Origin: Pseudoglutamicibacter albus | Lineage (GTDB): Bacteria; Actinomycetota; Actinomycetes; Actinomycetales; Micrococcaceae | Reading direction: 5' to 3' | Assembly (NCBI RefSeq): GCF_031458175.1 | Contig: NZ_JAVDXX010000001.1 | Location: forward strand, 1,860,001 to 1,924,000 | DNA length: 64,000 nt | Shown here: piece by piece, positions 41,652-51,129 of the stretch | How the letters are laid out: each line of letters begins with the position of its first letter | How positions within the stretch are numbered: position 1 is the first letter of the stretch | Notes under the pieces: model-generated | The model's database searches: none | What the model was told of the DNA's origin: nothing | The model's input: the letters and a program-made list of their open reading frames with translations, nothing else | Position numbers and translations under genes: made by a program

Positions 41652-41797
41652 CACGGCCTCCTTCCGTTTTCGTAGCGTTTCCTCAACGGTAGAAACCTGC
41701 ACCCTCCCCCGGGAGGGCATGTGGATAAGATGCTCTGCTTGAGGCGCTTGTGGGCAACGAAACCCCGCGCTGGGGCGAGTCATGGGACAATAGGGGC

Positions 41798-43210
41798 ATG
41801 TCTGCCTCTCGTGTTTCCTTGTCCGACTCCACACTCGCCCTCAGCTCCCTCGACGGCCGCTACCGTTCCGCAGTCGCCGGCCTCATCGACCACTTGTCCG
41901 AGGCCGCACTGAACCGCAACCGCATCCACGTAGAAGTCGAATGGTTCATCTACCTGTGCGAAAACAGCGTCTTACCCGGCCTCAAACCACTCACGGACGA
42001 ACAGAAGTCCGGCCTGCGCGCCATCGTGACCGACTTCAACACCGATTCCGTTACTGAACTCGCAGAAATCGAAGCCGTCACCGTACACGACGTCAAAGCC
42101 GTCGAATACTACATCGGCCGCCGCCTGGAAGCCCTCGGCCTAGAACACCTCAAAGCGCTCGTGCACTTCGCATGCACCTCAGAGGACATCAACAACCTCT
42201 CCTACGCGCTCGGCATCCGCGACGCGATCCAAGACGTCTGGCTGCCAGCCGCGTGGGACTTGGTGAACCAACTGTCCGAGATGGCAGAAGCTGACCGAGA
42301 AACGCCGATGCTCTCGCGCACCCACGGCCAGCCAGCCACCCCGTCCACCCTCGGCAAGGAGATCGCGGTCTTCGCCTACCGCCTCGCCCGCCAGCTGCGC
42401 CGCATCCAGAACACCGAATACCTCGGCAAAATCAACGGCGCCACCGGAACCTACGCGGCACACCTCGCCGCCGCACCAGCAGTGGACTGGCAGTCCATCT
42501 CGCGCGGCTTCGTCGAAGGCCTCGGGCTGAGCTGGAACCCGCTCACAACCCAGATCGAAAACCACGACTGGCAAGCGGAACTGTACTCCGACATCGCACG
42601 CTTCAACCAGATTCTGCACAACCTCTGCACCGACATCTGGAGCTACATCTCCATCCGGTTCTTCCAGCAGATCCCCGTTGAAGGCGCAACCGGCTCATCC
42701 ACAATGCCGCACAAGATCAACCCGATCCGCTTCGAAAACGCAGAAGCCAACCTCGAAATCTCCAACGGGCTGCTCAACACGCTTGCCTCAACACTCGTGC
42801 AGTCCCGCTGGCAGCGCGACCTGACAGACTCCTCGAGCCAACGCAACATCGGCACCGCAATCGGCCACTCGCTACTTGCCATCAGCAACGTGTCCAAGGG
42901 CCTCGAACGCCTCGACACCGCAGTGGACGTGATCGCCGCTGACCTCGATGAGAACTGGGAAGTCCTCGGCGAAGCAGTACAGACCGTGATGCGCGCCGAA
43001 GCGATCGCGGGGGTCGAAGGCATGGACAACCCATACGAACGCCTCAAAGACCTCACCCGCGGCCACCGCGTAGACGGCGAACGCATGCGCGAATTCGTCA
43101 AGAGCCTCGGCCTGAGCGCCGATGCGGAAGAACGCCTCCTGAACCTGACCCCACAGACCTACACCGGCCTAGCGGACCAACTGGTCGACTGGGTCTCGCA
43201 ACGCGTCTAA
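41798..43210 (+). CDS. purB: Adenylosuccinate lyase
   Basis: 470 residues. It cleaves SAICAR and adenylosuccinate, releasing fumarate, in purine synthesis. Signatures: LSSLDGRYRS, HDVKAVEYYIGRRLE, CTSEDINN, SRTHGQPATPSTLGKE (catalytic His) and the fumarase-superfamily loop GSSTMPHKINPIRFENAE with the catalytic Ser. The long form resembles E. coli PurB. AGGGGC lies directly before the ATG at 41798. Confidence 0.94.
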   Translation: MSASRVSLSDSTLALSSLDGRYRSAVAGLIDHLSEAALNRNRIHVEVEWFIYLCENSVLPGLKPLTDEQKSGLRAIVTDFNTDSVTELAEIEAVTVHDVKAVEYYIGRRLEALGLEHLKALVHFACTSEDINNLSYALGIRDAIQDVWLPAAWDLVNQLSEMAEADRETPMLSRTHGQPATPSTLGKEIAVFAYRLARQLRRIQNTEYLGKINGATGTYAAHLAAAPAVDWQSISRGFVEGLGLSWNPLTTQIENHDWQAELYSDIARFNQILHNLCTDIWSYISIRFFQQIPVEGATGSSTMPHKINPIRFENAEANLEISNGLLNTLASTLVQSRWQRDLTDSSSQRNIGTAIGHSLLAISNVSKGLERLDTAVDVIAADLDENWEVLGEAVQTVMRAEAIAGVEGMDNPYERLKDLTRGHRVDGERMREFVKSLGLSADAEERLLNLTPQTYTGLADQLVDWVSQRV

Positions 43211-43352
43211 CCCAACGCTGCCGGGCACCGAAAGCATCGACTCCCAGGATTCTCACAGGTACTTTTACAGGTTTACCCTGGAGTGCTCAAGGATCTCACC
43301 AGGATATGCGGGTAGTGTCGTAGACACCTCAAGGGTGCGAGTGATGACGCAG

Positions 43353-43385
43353 AAGGCCCCAGCCGAAAGAATCGGCCGGGGCCTT
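43353..43385. terminator. Bidirectional terminator between purB and trxA
   Basis: AAGGCCCC-A-GCCGA pairs with TCGGC-C-GGGGCCTT around a five-base loop, in the 283-bp gap between convergent purB and the thioredoxin gene. No other feature is apparent in that gap apart from the repeat at 43479-43500. Confidence 0.8.
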
Positions 43386-43478
43386 CGTCATTTAAGCCTG
43401 GGTTTCTAAGCTCGAGGTTTCTAAACCGGGGATCGCGGGGCGCTCGCGCGCACGGCGCCGCTCAACCCGCTACAAGGC

Positions 43479-43500
43479 AGATCTACTCTAGATCTACTCT
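43479..43500 (-). repeat. Exact 11-bp tandem repeat containing the trxA stop codon
   Basis: On the minus strand AGAGTAGATCT occurs twice without gap (43500-43490 and 43489-43479). The first copy holds the last Glu codon and the TAG stop of the thioredoxin gene. Confidence 0.85.
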
Positions 43501-43874
43501 GCGGAGTCAGCTTGGGCTTCCTCTTCGGCGATCTTGCGCCGCACCTCGTCCATGTCGAGTTCCTTGACCTGCCCCAGGATGTCCTCCAGCGCTGCAGCTG
43601 GCAGTGCGCCTGCCTGACGGAATACGAGGATCCCGTCACGGAACACCATGAGCGTTGGGATCGACGTGATCTGAGCGGCTGCAGCCAGGCCTTGTTCGGC
43701 CTCAGTGTCTACCTTCGCGAAACGAACATCCGGATGCTTCTCAGACGTGGCCTCGAAGATCGGGGCGAACTGCTTGCACGGCCCGCACCATTCAGCCCAG
43801 AAATCGACGATCGTGATGCCTTCAGCCTGAACCGTCTCCTGGAACTTCTCGCCAGTCAATTCGAACGTCGCCAT
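43494..43874 (-). CDS. trxA: Thioredoxin
   Basis: 126 residues, cytoplasmic disulfide reductase. Active site WCGPC (Cys30/Cys33), VDFWAEWCGPCKQ, and cis-Pro loop SIPTLMVFRDG. The tail after about residue 105 is longer and more acidic than in short thioredoxins. AAGGAG precedes the ATG at 43874. Confidence 0.93.
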   Translation of the reverse strand: MATFELTGEKFQETVQAEGITIVDFWAEWCGPCKQFAPIFEATSEKHPDVRFAKVDTEAEQGLAAAAQITSIPTLMVFRDGILVFRQAGALPAAALEDILGQVKELDMDEVRRKIAEEEAQADSAE

Positions 43875-43992
43875 GGGTTGGCTCCTTACGTGATCGATAC
43901 ATCGTCTCCCGCTATACAACCGGGACGCGGGGCCCGCTATTCCGCAGGCGCTGCACGGTGACCCACGGTGGCGCCCAGGCAACTACCCGAGC

Positions 43993-44022
43993 ACAGCGCT
44001 ACTCAGCGCAGCGTTACTCAGC
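43993..44022 (-). repeat. 15-bp tandem repeat containing the rlmN stop codon
   Basis: Minus strand: GCTGAGTAACGCTGC (44022-44008) then GCTGAGTAGCGCTGT (44007-43993), 13 of 15 identical, with a degraded third copy (43992-43978). As 15 is a multiple of three, TAA and TAG fall in frame one after the other. Confidence 0.82.
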
Positions 44023-45252
44023 GGCGGCGAGCTGGCCGCATGCGCCGTCGATCTCTTTGCCGCGGGTGTCGCGCAACGTGGTCGGGATTCCGGCGGCCTC
44101 GAGGCGCTGGATGAATTCGCGGGTGACTTCCTTTGTTGAGGATGTCCAGATCGAGCCTGGGGTGGGGTTGAGCGGGATCGGGTTCACGTGCGCCCAGCCT
44201 CGGCCGCGCTCGTTGAGCTTCTTGGCGAGCAGGTCGGCACGCCAGCCGTGATCGTTCATGTCTTTGATCAGCGCGTATTCGATCGAAACGCGGCGGCCCG
44301 TGGTCTCGAAATAGTTGTAGGCGGCATCCAGGACCTCATCGACCTTCCAGCGGGAGTTCACCGGGATCAGGTCATCACGCAGGTCATCGTCCGGGGCGTG
44401 CAGGGACAGCGCGAAACGCACCTGCAGGTTCTCTGCGGCGAGCTTGCGGATGCCCGGCTCCAAGCCCACGGTGGAGATCGTGATGCCGCGGGCGGACATC
44501 CCGAGCCCTTCCGGCGCATCGGCGATCATACGATGCACCGCATTCATCACACGCTTATAGTTGGCTAGCGGCTCCCCCATCCCCATGAAAACGATGTTGT
44601 TCACGCGGGCTGGCGGCTGGTCGTCGCCGCGGATCTTACCGAGCCCACCCTCAGCGATCACGCGGTTGGCTTTCACGATCTGATCGATGATCTCGGCGGT
44701 AGACATGTTGCGGGTCAGCCCGTTCTGGCCCGTCGCACAGAACGGGCAGTTCATGCCGCAACCGCACTGGGATGAGATACACAGCGTGATGCGGTTCGGG
44801 TACCGCATCAGAACGGACTCAACGAGGGCGCCGTCGAAGAGCCGCCACAAGAACTTGATGGTCGCCCCGTCATCCGTCACGAGCCTGCGGACCTCGGTCA
44901 ATAACGGCGGGAAGAACACCTCCCCGATCGCTTCACGCTTATCCTTCGGAAGGTCCGTCATCTCTTCCGTCTGATCCGTGTAGTGCTGAAAGTAGTGTGT
45001 GGAAACCTGCTTGGCTCGGAACGCCGGCAGGCCAAGTTCCTTCATTTTCTCTTGCCGCTCAGCAAGCGTCATGTCGGCAAGATGCTGCGGCGGCTGCTTG
45101 ACACGTGGCCGTTGCGCGAACTGGAGTGTCGGGCGGCCGTCGGGGCCCATCGGCTGCTTCCAGCCCTCCGCAGTGGGTCGAACCTGCGGACGCTGACGCT
45201 TGGATGGAGCGGACTGCGGATGCTTCTGCGAGGGTTTCTTGGAAGTGCTCAT
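44014..45252 (-). CDS. rlmN: Dual-specificity 23S rRNA/tRNA (adenine-C2)-methyltransferase RlmN
   Basis: 412 residues. Radical-SAM enzyme that methylates A2503 of 23S rRNA and A37 of some tRNAs. The [4Fe-4S] motif CxxxCxxC is in [17 protein letters not shown], and [25 protein letters not shown], and [14 protein letters not shown] are family blocks. The N-terminal about 55 residues are basic and low-complexity. It is divergent from the membrane-protein gene at 45288. Confidence 0.94.
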   Translation of the reverse strand: MSTSKKPSQKHPQSAPSKRQRPQVRPTAEGWKQPMGPDGRPTLQFAQRPRVKQPPQHLADMTLAERQEKMKELGLPAFRAKQVSTHYFQHYTDQTEEMTDLPKDKREAIGEVFFPPLLTEVRRLVTDDGATIKFLWRLFDGALVESVLMRYPNRITLCISSQCGCGMNCPFCATGQNGLTRNMSTAEIIDQIVKANRVIAEGGLGKIRGDDQPPARVNNIVFMGMGEPLANYKRVMNAVHRMIADAPEGLGMSARGITISTVGLEPGIRKLAAENLQVRFALSLHAPDDDLRDDLIPVNSRWKVDEVLDAAYNYFETTGRRVSIEYALIKDMNDHGWRADLLAKKLNERGRGWAHVNPIPLNPTPGSIWTSSTKEVTREFIQRLEAAGIPTTLRDTRGKEIDGACGQLAAAE

Positions 45253-45287
45253 GGTGTCTCCATCATCCCACGCGGTAGGTTGGAGAC

Positions 45288-46244
45288 ATGATCAAGGAAC
45301 AAGCTCTCCCCACAAAACCCACTCACACGGGTGCTTTCACGTTAGAACCCGCGCAGCGGCAGGCCCGCGCCGTGATGCGCGGAGGCGGTATTTCTTTCCT
45401 CGTTTTGGCTGCGTGGTGGGGTGTTGCCGCCGCCTTGTTCCAGTGGGGCTCCCCTATCACTGGCCAGATCGCGTTGCTGGTTGGCGCCGTGGTGGCTCAG
45501 CCGATCACGTGGGCGCTGCTGAAGCTCTTGGGTGGCCCTGCGTGGCTTCCTAGCGAGAACCCGTTGCGTGGGCTCGCGCTCGCTAACGCCGCGATCCCCG
45601 TGGTGTGTGTTTTGGCCGCGATGGCGATGGCCACGAAAATCCCGGAAGCGTTCTTCGCTGCCGCGATGGTTGGCTGGGCCGCCGCTGCTCTCCCCGATGC
45701 GACCTTGTACGGTATGCGGATCCACTGGCTCTTCGGTGGCTTGCTGATCCTGATCCCTGTTCTGTTGTGGTTCGCGCTGCCCGCGATTCTTCCGTGGGCC
45801 GGCCTGATCGGCGTTGTCATGTTCACACTGTTCGGCCCGCTGATCCTGCGTTCCGGAAACCTCTTGCCTGCCGACGGCAGTGTTCCGTCGATGACCCAAG
45901 CCGCCGAACTCTCCACCTCCGCTAAGCCATCCGCTGACACGAAGGATGCGGAACGTAAGGACGCTGACGGCAAGGCCGGTTCCGTGCGCAACGCTGAGGC
46001 TGAGAAGAACGGTGCAGGGAAGAAGGCCGAACAGAAGACCGTCGCGACCAACAACGATGCGGCGCGGAACGATGCGGCTAAGGGCTCGGTGAAGGATCCC
46101 GCGCGCAAGGACGGGCGCAAGAGCATGCAAGAGGGCGCACCGAAGACCCCTGGCACCTCCACACCGAACGCAGGTTCTCCCGATGCTGGCTCCCCTGAGG
46201 CAGGTTCGCTGGGCGGGCAGCCACCGCGCCCACCACGCCCCTAA
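45288..46244 (+). CDS. Multi-pass membrane protein with charged C-terminal tail
   Basis: 318 residues, function unknown. About six hydrophobic segments span residues 35-190, followed by a 125-residue hydrophilic tail rich in Lys, Asp, Ala and Pro with Lys-Asp/Asn-Asp-Ala repeats, ending in [20 protein letters not shown]. It is convergent with the large ABC permease gene, with only ten bases between. Confidence 0.75.
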   Translation: MIKEQALPTKPTHTGAFTLEPAQRQARAVMRGGGISFLVLAAWWGVAAALFQWGSPITGQIALLVGAVVAQPITWALLKLLGGPAWLPSENPLRGLALANAAIPVVCVLAAMAMATKIPEAFFAAAMVGWAAAALPDATLYGMRIHWLFGGLLILIPVLLWFALPAILPWAGLIGVVMFTLFGPLILRSGNLLPADGSVPSMTQAAELSTSAKPSADTKDAERKDADGKAGSVRNAEAEKNGAGKKAEQKTVATNNDAARNDAAKGSVKDPARKDGRKSMQEGAPKTPGTSTPNAGSPDAGSPEAGSLGGQPPRPPRP

Positions 46245-46254
46245 CGTCAGGCGT

Positions 46255-49200
46255 TTAGACGTGTTGTAGCGGCAACCGTGGGACCATGACCCACGCGACC
46301 AGCGTGGATCCCACGGGGACCGCGAGCAACAGGGCGATCAGTTGCGTCCATGGGATCCACGTGAACGTGTAGAGGTCAACGAGGCCGTAGCCGATCAACG
46401 GAGGCAGCGCCACCGCTATACCGAGCACCACCCCCAGGGTCGAGAGCACGAACGCTTGAATCGCGGAGAACCTGCGGCGTAGTGAACCCGTGGCCCCCAT
46501 GACCATAACCAAGAGTTGTTCACGGCGGGCGTCGGTGATCCCGATCCCGGCCGCCAAGGATGCGACCGTGATGATCATGAGAGCCGCGCCACCTGTGACC
46601 GGCCACGTGAACGGGTCAGCCACCGGCTCTAGGTTCGCGTTCGTATCCATCTGAAGGTTCGAGGTCGTGAGCTCTTCGTTGACCAGTTGCGTCTGTGAAT
46701 CTGTGATCGGCTCATTGAACTTGACCAGCAAGCCGCCCAAGCCCATCCGCTGCTTGGTCCCCTCAAGCGCTGTGGACGGCACCACAACAATCGGGTGTGC
46801 ACCCATGCTTGTCGGCTGATACACCTCGGCCTGCAAGCGCCGCTCAGTCAATGGAGCCCACAGCGGCCACCGAACATTGAGCGAACTGACGCCGACGTCG
46901 GGGTCAGCGCCCTTACCGATGCTGATGCCCTCATCGGCCGGATTCATGCTGAACTCACCCAACCGTACGGTGCCGTCAGCGGCGAGGTATTGAGGGTCAA
47001 AGACCAACGCTTGCCCCTCACGCAAGGCGCGTTCGGCGCCTTCGTCTTCGCCCCACAGCGAGCTCGGCATCGTCTCCGGGCGTTCAGGGTCCACCACCAC
47101 AACCGTCTGCGTCGGATATTGCAGGTCAATCTCAGGGATCACCCCGGAGGCCGCACCACCACACTTAGTCTTCTGCTGCCGGGTCAGCTGGGCTATCTCG
47201 TTCGACAAAGCATCCACCCGGCCTTCCAACGTCGTGTTCGTAGGGACCGGCAAACTGCATAAGCTACCCACCGGATACATCGGGTACAGCTCAGTACACG
47301 AGCTCGAGAACTGCGTGGCGCAGGTAGGCATCGGCTGATAAACCTCCCAGCCTCGTTCAGCCTGCGGAGCGCCAGGGATCTGCATGATTTCAGCGATCTT
47401 GGTGTGGACACCGGCCGCGCCACCAGCATAGATGCCCTCGTTAGCGGCCAATTCCTCAACCGTGATCTCGCGGTCCTCAATCTGGCCTTGAGTGAGTGCC
47501 TTACGTTCCAACGTCGTGCGGTCATCCACCGCGATCCAGCCGGTACGTTCATCCGGAGCCAGAGCGTCCGCCGACGGCGCAACCAGCGATGCCTTGGTCA
47601 CCGCAAGCAACATGATCCCGTACACGCCCACCACCGTGATCGAAACAACCACAGCCAAAACGGGTACCGAACGCCCTCGGCGGCGGCTGATGTCACGCAC
47701 CGAGAAACGCAGCGCGAACGGCAAATATCGGTCCCACTTAGAGAAGGAGCTCGCCACCAGCGGAAGCAAAAACATGACGCCAGCGAGCATGAAGAACAAC
47801 GCCAGTACCTGGCCCCCACCCAGCAGAGCCTGCGCGGTCTTGAGCTGCTCTTCCGTCTCGATCGACATCCCGTGAATCGTCAACGCGATCGAACCGATCA
47901 GGCCGATGGTCACAAGCGTCCAGCCGACCCACTGATACATCGAACGCACCGGATGCACCGTCTCAACCTCGACGGCCGGAGCCACATCAAGTGCGCGGCG
48001 CGAAGCCCGCACACCAACCCACCACGAGGTCACCCACGCCGCCAACAAAGCCAACGCCGCCGCGAAGAAGATGGCCTCCCACGGAATGTGCAGCCCGTAC
48101 GTTGGAACGTGCCGGGCCTGTGCCAAACCGATCCAGATCCGTCCCGCGAGCGCGCCCAGCGCGCCACCCAGCAACGAGCCCGCAGCGCCACACGTGAGGC
48201 CCACCAAAAGCACCACGCGACGCAACACGGCAGGCTCAGCGCCCATCGTGGACAGCTTGCGAAGCAACGCACCCTGCCGGCGGGCGGAGATCGTCAACGC
48301 GAAACCGCTCAACAGGATCGCCTCACCGAAGGCGACAATCGCCAAGATCCCCACCGGCAAAGCGCGGTCCGTGTCCGACATGCTCGTGAACGGGTAGAGA
48401 AGGTCGATGGTTTTCTTGTTCGTCGCATGCCCGTATTCATCCACGACGGGGCGGAACAAAGCCGGAACACCTGCGCGATCAAAAGCGAGGAACTGCGCGT
48501 ACGTATCCGGCACATCACCGCTCAAATACAGGCGCTGGGTACCCTTACCGGAAAGCTGCTTCGCGATCGGGCTACCTTCCTGAACAAACAGGATCGGCTC
48601 CGAATTCGGTTCCAGCCGCAAAATATTAGACAGCTGCGGCCAGCCCTCCGTATTGTCCACAACCTCGCCGGTGATCTTGAACGTCTGATACGTCCCGTCC
48701 TGGCCGGTACCGCCCGGACCGAGGATCCCCACCTGACCTGCGGACGTGGTGCTCTTACCGCGCGCCTCGGCACGCTCACGCGCCTGCTCCAAAAGCCTCG
48801 CCAGTTGCGGGGTCACCATGACCTCATCCGCACCCGAGTCAGCTACCTTGCCGTTCAACAGAGTGAAACGGGCGTCCTCGCCGGTGAGTTTAGGGTTGTT
48901 GAAGTCCGCGATCACGGTCTGGACCGTCGAATGCTGGCCCAACCCCAGCAAATCCACCGTGACCGTCTCAACGGTCGTCACGGACACGCCCGGCGGGATG
49001 ACCCTACCGAGCTCACACGGCGGCTTCCCGCACAGCGTGTGCTGGCCGGCCTCGTGATCGGCCTGCCCCACGTCGATGCCCATGTCCGCGAGCTTCTGCG
49101 CATCCAACCGGATGTTCGGGTTAGCAGGTGCTGGGAATGTGGACGCCGGATCTTCCTCAGAGCCCGCTGCCCCGGAGTCTGTGACGCCCGAATCCGTTGC

Positions 49201-49548
49201 GGCGGGACCCGATGCGCCCGCGGCCGAATCAGCGCCGCTGTTGCCGGCGGTGCTGTTGCTCGTCATGGACTGCGCGAGGCTGAACGTGGGATCCGATGGG
49301 TCGATGAGGACCCCATCGAAACCGGTCAGCAACCGGTTGGCGTACTCAGTCGGAGAAGGCTTACCCGAGGAATAAAGCAGGGTCCCGATGGTGCCCACAA
49401 GGAACACGGGAACAGCGACGATCAATGCGATGATCCCGTGCCGCATCGGATTGGTGCGGATGATGCGCATCGCCAACCGCCACGGCGTGTAACGGAAACT
49501 GTGCCGCGGGTTGGGTTCCGTCAACGGGCCGGACGCTCTGTGTTTCAC
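46255..49548 (-). CDS. FtsX-like ABC transporter permease
   Basis: 1097 residues. An N-terminal membrane segment (about 37-62) precedes a long extracytoplasmic region, then FtsX-type membrane blocks near 395-620, a second large outer domain, and C-terminal segments (about 1000-1090). This is the duplicated FtsX/MacB-like plan of macrolide or lipoprotein-type exporters. The ATG overlaps the ATPase stop by four bases. Substrate unknown; MacB-like systems export peptides, lipids or drugs. Confidence 0.82.
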   Translation of the reverse strand: MKHRASGPLTEPNPRHSFRYTPWRLAMRIIRTNPMRHGIIALIVAVPVFLVGTIGTLLYSSGKPSPTEYANRLLTGFDGVLIDPSDPTFSLAQSMTSNSTAGNSGADSAAGASGPAATDSGVTDSGAAGSEEDPASTFPAPANPNIRLDAQKLADMGIDVGQADHEAGQHTLCGKPPCELGRVIPPGVSVTTVETVTVDLLGLGQHSTVQTVIADFNNPKLTGEDARFTLLNGKVADSGADEVMVTPQLARLLEQARERAEARGKSTTSAGQVGILGPGGTGQDGTYQTFKITGEVVDNTEGWPQLSNILRLEPNSEPILFVQEGSPIAKQLSGKGTQRLYLSGDVPDTYAQFLAFDRAGVPALFRPVVDEYGHATNKKTIDLLYPFTSMSDTDRALPVGILAIVAFGEAILLSGFALTISARRQGALLRKLSTMGAEPAVLRRVVLLVGLTCGAAGSLLGGALGALAGRIWIGLAQARHVPTYGLHIPWEAIFFAAALALLAAWVTSWWVGVRASRRALDVAPAVEVETVHPVRSMYQWVGWTLVTIGLIGSIALTIHGMSIETEEQLKTAQALLGGGQVLALFFMLAGVMFLLPLVASSFSKWDRYLPFALRFSVRDISRRRGRSVPVLAVVVSITVVGVYGIMLLAVTKASLVAPSADALAPDERTGWIAVDDRTTLERKALTQGQIEDREITVEELAANEGIYAGGAAGVHTKIAEIMQIPGAPQAERGWEVYQPMPTCATQFSSSCTELYPMYPVGSLCSLPVPTNTTLEGRVDALSNEIAQLTRQQKTKCGGAASGVIPEIDLQYPTQTVVVVDPERPETMPSSLWGEDEGAERALREGQALVFDPQYLAADGTVRLGEFSMNPADEGISIGKGADPDVGVSSLNVRWPLWAPLTERRLQAEVYQPTSMGAHPIVVVPSTALEGTKQRMGLGGLLVKFNEPITDSQTQLVNEELTTSNLQMDTNANLEPVADPFTWPVTGGAALMIITVASLAAGIGITDARREQLLVMVMGATGSLRRRFSAIQAFVLSTLGVVLGIAVALPPLIGYGLVDLYTFTWIPWTQLIALLLAVPVGSTLVAWVMVPRLPLQHV

Positions 49549-50339
49549 TCGGCCCCACCCAGCGGAGCATCAAGGTTGATAGCGCCCGTTTCGAGTTTCA
49601 GCAACGCTTCAGCGGAACGTGCCGCGACCGTCGCGTCAGAAACGATCTTGCCGTCGCTCAGTTCGATGACCCGGTCACCCCACGGCAGGGTCTCAGGCTC
49701 GTGCGTCACCACAATCACCGCCGAGCCCGCGTCCGCTTGCAAACGCAACAGCTTCATCGTTTCAAGGCCGGCCGCCTGATCGAGCGCACCGGTCGGCTCA
49801 TCCGCGAGGACCACGTACTTCTCACCGACGATCGCGCGCGCAATAGCGACCCGTTGCTGATACCCGGCAGGTAACTCCATGACCCACCGGTCTGCGGCGT
49901 CTTTAAGCCCCACCGCATCGAGTGTTTCCAGCGCGGCAACCCGCGCGGCACGCGGCCGCACACCATCCAATTCGAGCGGCAACGCGACGTTCTCTGCCGC
50001 TGTGAGAATGTCGATGAGGTTGTGGTCCTGGAACACGAAACCGATCGCCCTGCGCCGCAAGCGTGCCGCCTGCGTGCGGGTCAAGCCAAATAGGTTAGTG
50101 CCAGCGATGTGGATGCGGCCAGAATCCGGGCGCTGCAGCCCGCCCATCAAGGACAGGATCGAGGACTTACCGGACCCCGAAGGCCCCGTAATCATCACGA
50201 GCTCGCCCGGGCTCACCTCGAAAGAAATGTCGTCGAGGGCCTTCGCACGGGCGTCCCCCACCCCATAACTCTTAGAGACCTTGTCGACAACCACCGCGGA
50301 TTTCGGTGGGGCCTCAGGCGCGGTGCGGCGGGGCCTCAT
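49545..50339 (-). CDS. ABC transporter ATP-binding protein (LolD/MacB-like)
   Basis: 264 residues. Walker A GPSGSGKSS, Q-loop VFQDHNLIDILTAAENV, Walker B YVVLADEPTGALD. The signature is LPAGYQQRVAIARA rather than LSGGQ, an unusual but not inactivating-looking variant. It overlaps both neighbours by four bases (ATGA), giving one trpF-ATPase-permease transcript. Confidence 0.88.
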   Translation of the reverse strand: MRPRRTAPEAPPKSAVVVDKVSKSYGVGDARAKALDDISFEVSPGELVMITGPSGSGKSSILSLMGGLQRPDSGRIHIAGTNLFGLTRTQAARLRRRAIGFVFQDHNLIDILTAAENVALPLELDGVRPRAARVAALETLDAVGLKDAADRWVMELPAGYQQRVAIARAIVGEKYVVLADEPTGALDQAAGLETMKLLRLQADAGSAVIVVTHEPETLPWGDRVIELSDGKIVSDATVAARSAEALLKLETGAINLDAPLGGAE

Positions 50340-51091
50340 GAGCGGCCCTCCGCGTCATCGTCGTCGTGCTCGGGCGCGTCGGCGTCGTGTTCGGGTGCGT
50401 GGGCGGCGTGGAAGCCTGCGTTGAGGCGGGCGTGGGCGGTTTTGGCGTTGTGGATGAACTCTGCGATCTTGTTCATCGACTTAATGCCGCGTTCCGATTC
50501 CACGCCGGAGGACACATCCACGCCCCACGGCTGCGCATCAGTGATGGCTTGGGCCACGTTCTGGGCGTTGAGTCCCCCAGCTAGAAGCCACGGTTCAACA
50601 AGCCGCGCGTTCTCAAGGGCCGCCAAGTCCCATGTGCTCCCTGAACCGGGTACGGCCGTATCGATCAGCAAGACGTCTTCGCCGCTGTCCCCGCTGGTCA
50701 CCTCGGGATGGTGTTTGAGGGAGGTCGCCCACCACACTTGCCGCGGCGCGTATTCCGCACCTAGTTCGGGGGCTTTATCGAAAACGTCGCGAGCGGCCGC
50801 AACATCCTCGGAACTGTAGTTGCCGTGGAGTTGCAGCACGTTCGCGCCGATCTCGATCGCATCCCAGGCCGCCGCGACCGCTGGGGTGTCGAAAACAACC
50901 AGCACGATGTGCGCCGGGCGTTGGTGCTCAGCGAATGTTTCGCGTGCGGCATCGGCTACGCGCAGGGATTGTTCGTGGTCTGCGTGGCGGGGGCTGGGTT
51001 CGTAGTGGACGATCCCGACCGCGTCCGCACCGGATCTCACTGCGTGACGTGAGTCTTCGGCTGTGGTGATCCCACAGATCTTGACGAACAC
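50336..51091 (-). CDS. trpF: Phosphoribosylanthranilate isomerase
   Basis: 251 residues, third enzyme of tryptophan synthesis. KICGITTAEDSRHAV carries the catalytic Cys6, and LLIDTAVPGSGSTWDL the catalytic Asp; LLAGGLNAQNV and GVDVSSGVES bind phosphate. An acidic, His/Asp-rich tail (last 25 residues, e.g. EHDADAPEHDDDD) is additional to the fold. The GTG start is at 51091. It is isolated from other trp genes and coupled to an ABC transporter. Confidence 0.9.
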   Translation of the reverse strand: MFVKICGITTAEDSRHAVRSGADAVGIVHYEPSPRHADHEQSLRVADAARETFAEHQRPAHIVLVVFDTPAVAAAWDAIEIGANVLQLHGNYSSEDVAAARDVFDKAPELGAEYAPRQVWWATSLKHHPEVTSGDSGEDVLLIDTAVPGSGSTWDLAALENARLVEPWLLAGGLNAQNVAQAITDAQPWGVDVSSGVESERGIKSMNKIAEFIHNAKTAHARLNAGFHAAHAPEHDADAPEHDDDDAEGRS

Positions 51092-51129
51092 TGTGACGTA
51101 CCCCTTGTCGCTGTGCTTTCGATGCGCAG

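Noticed and set aside
47404-49779. 791-codon plus-strand open frame
   Set aside because: It lies antisense to the FtsX-like permease, has Arg/His-rich composition typical of a GC-rich shadow frame, and shows no domain.
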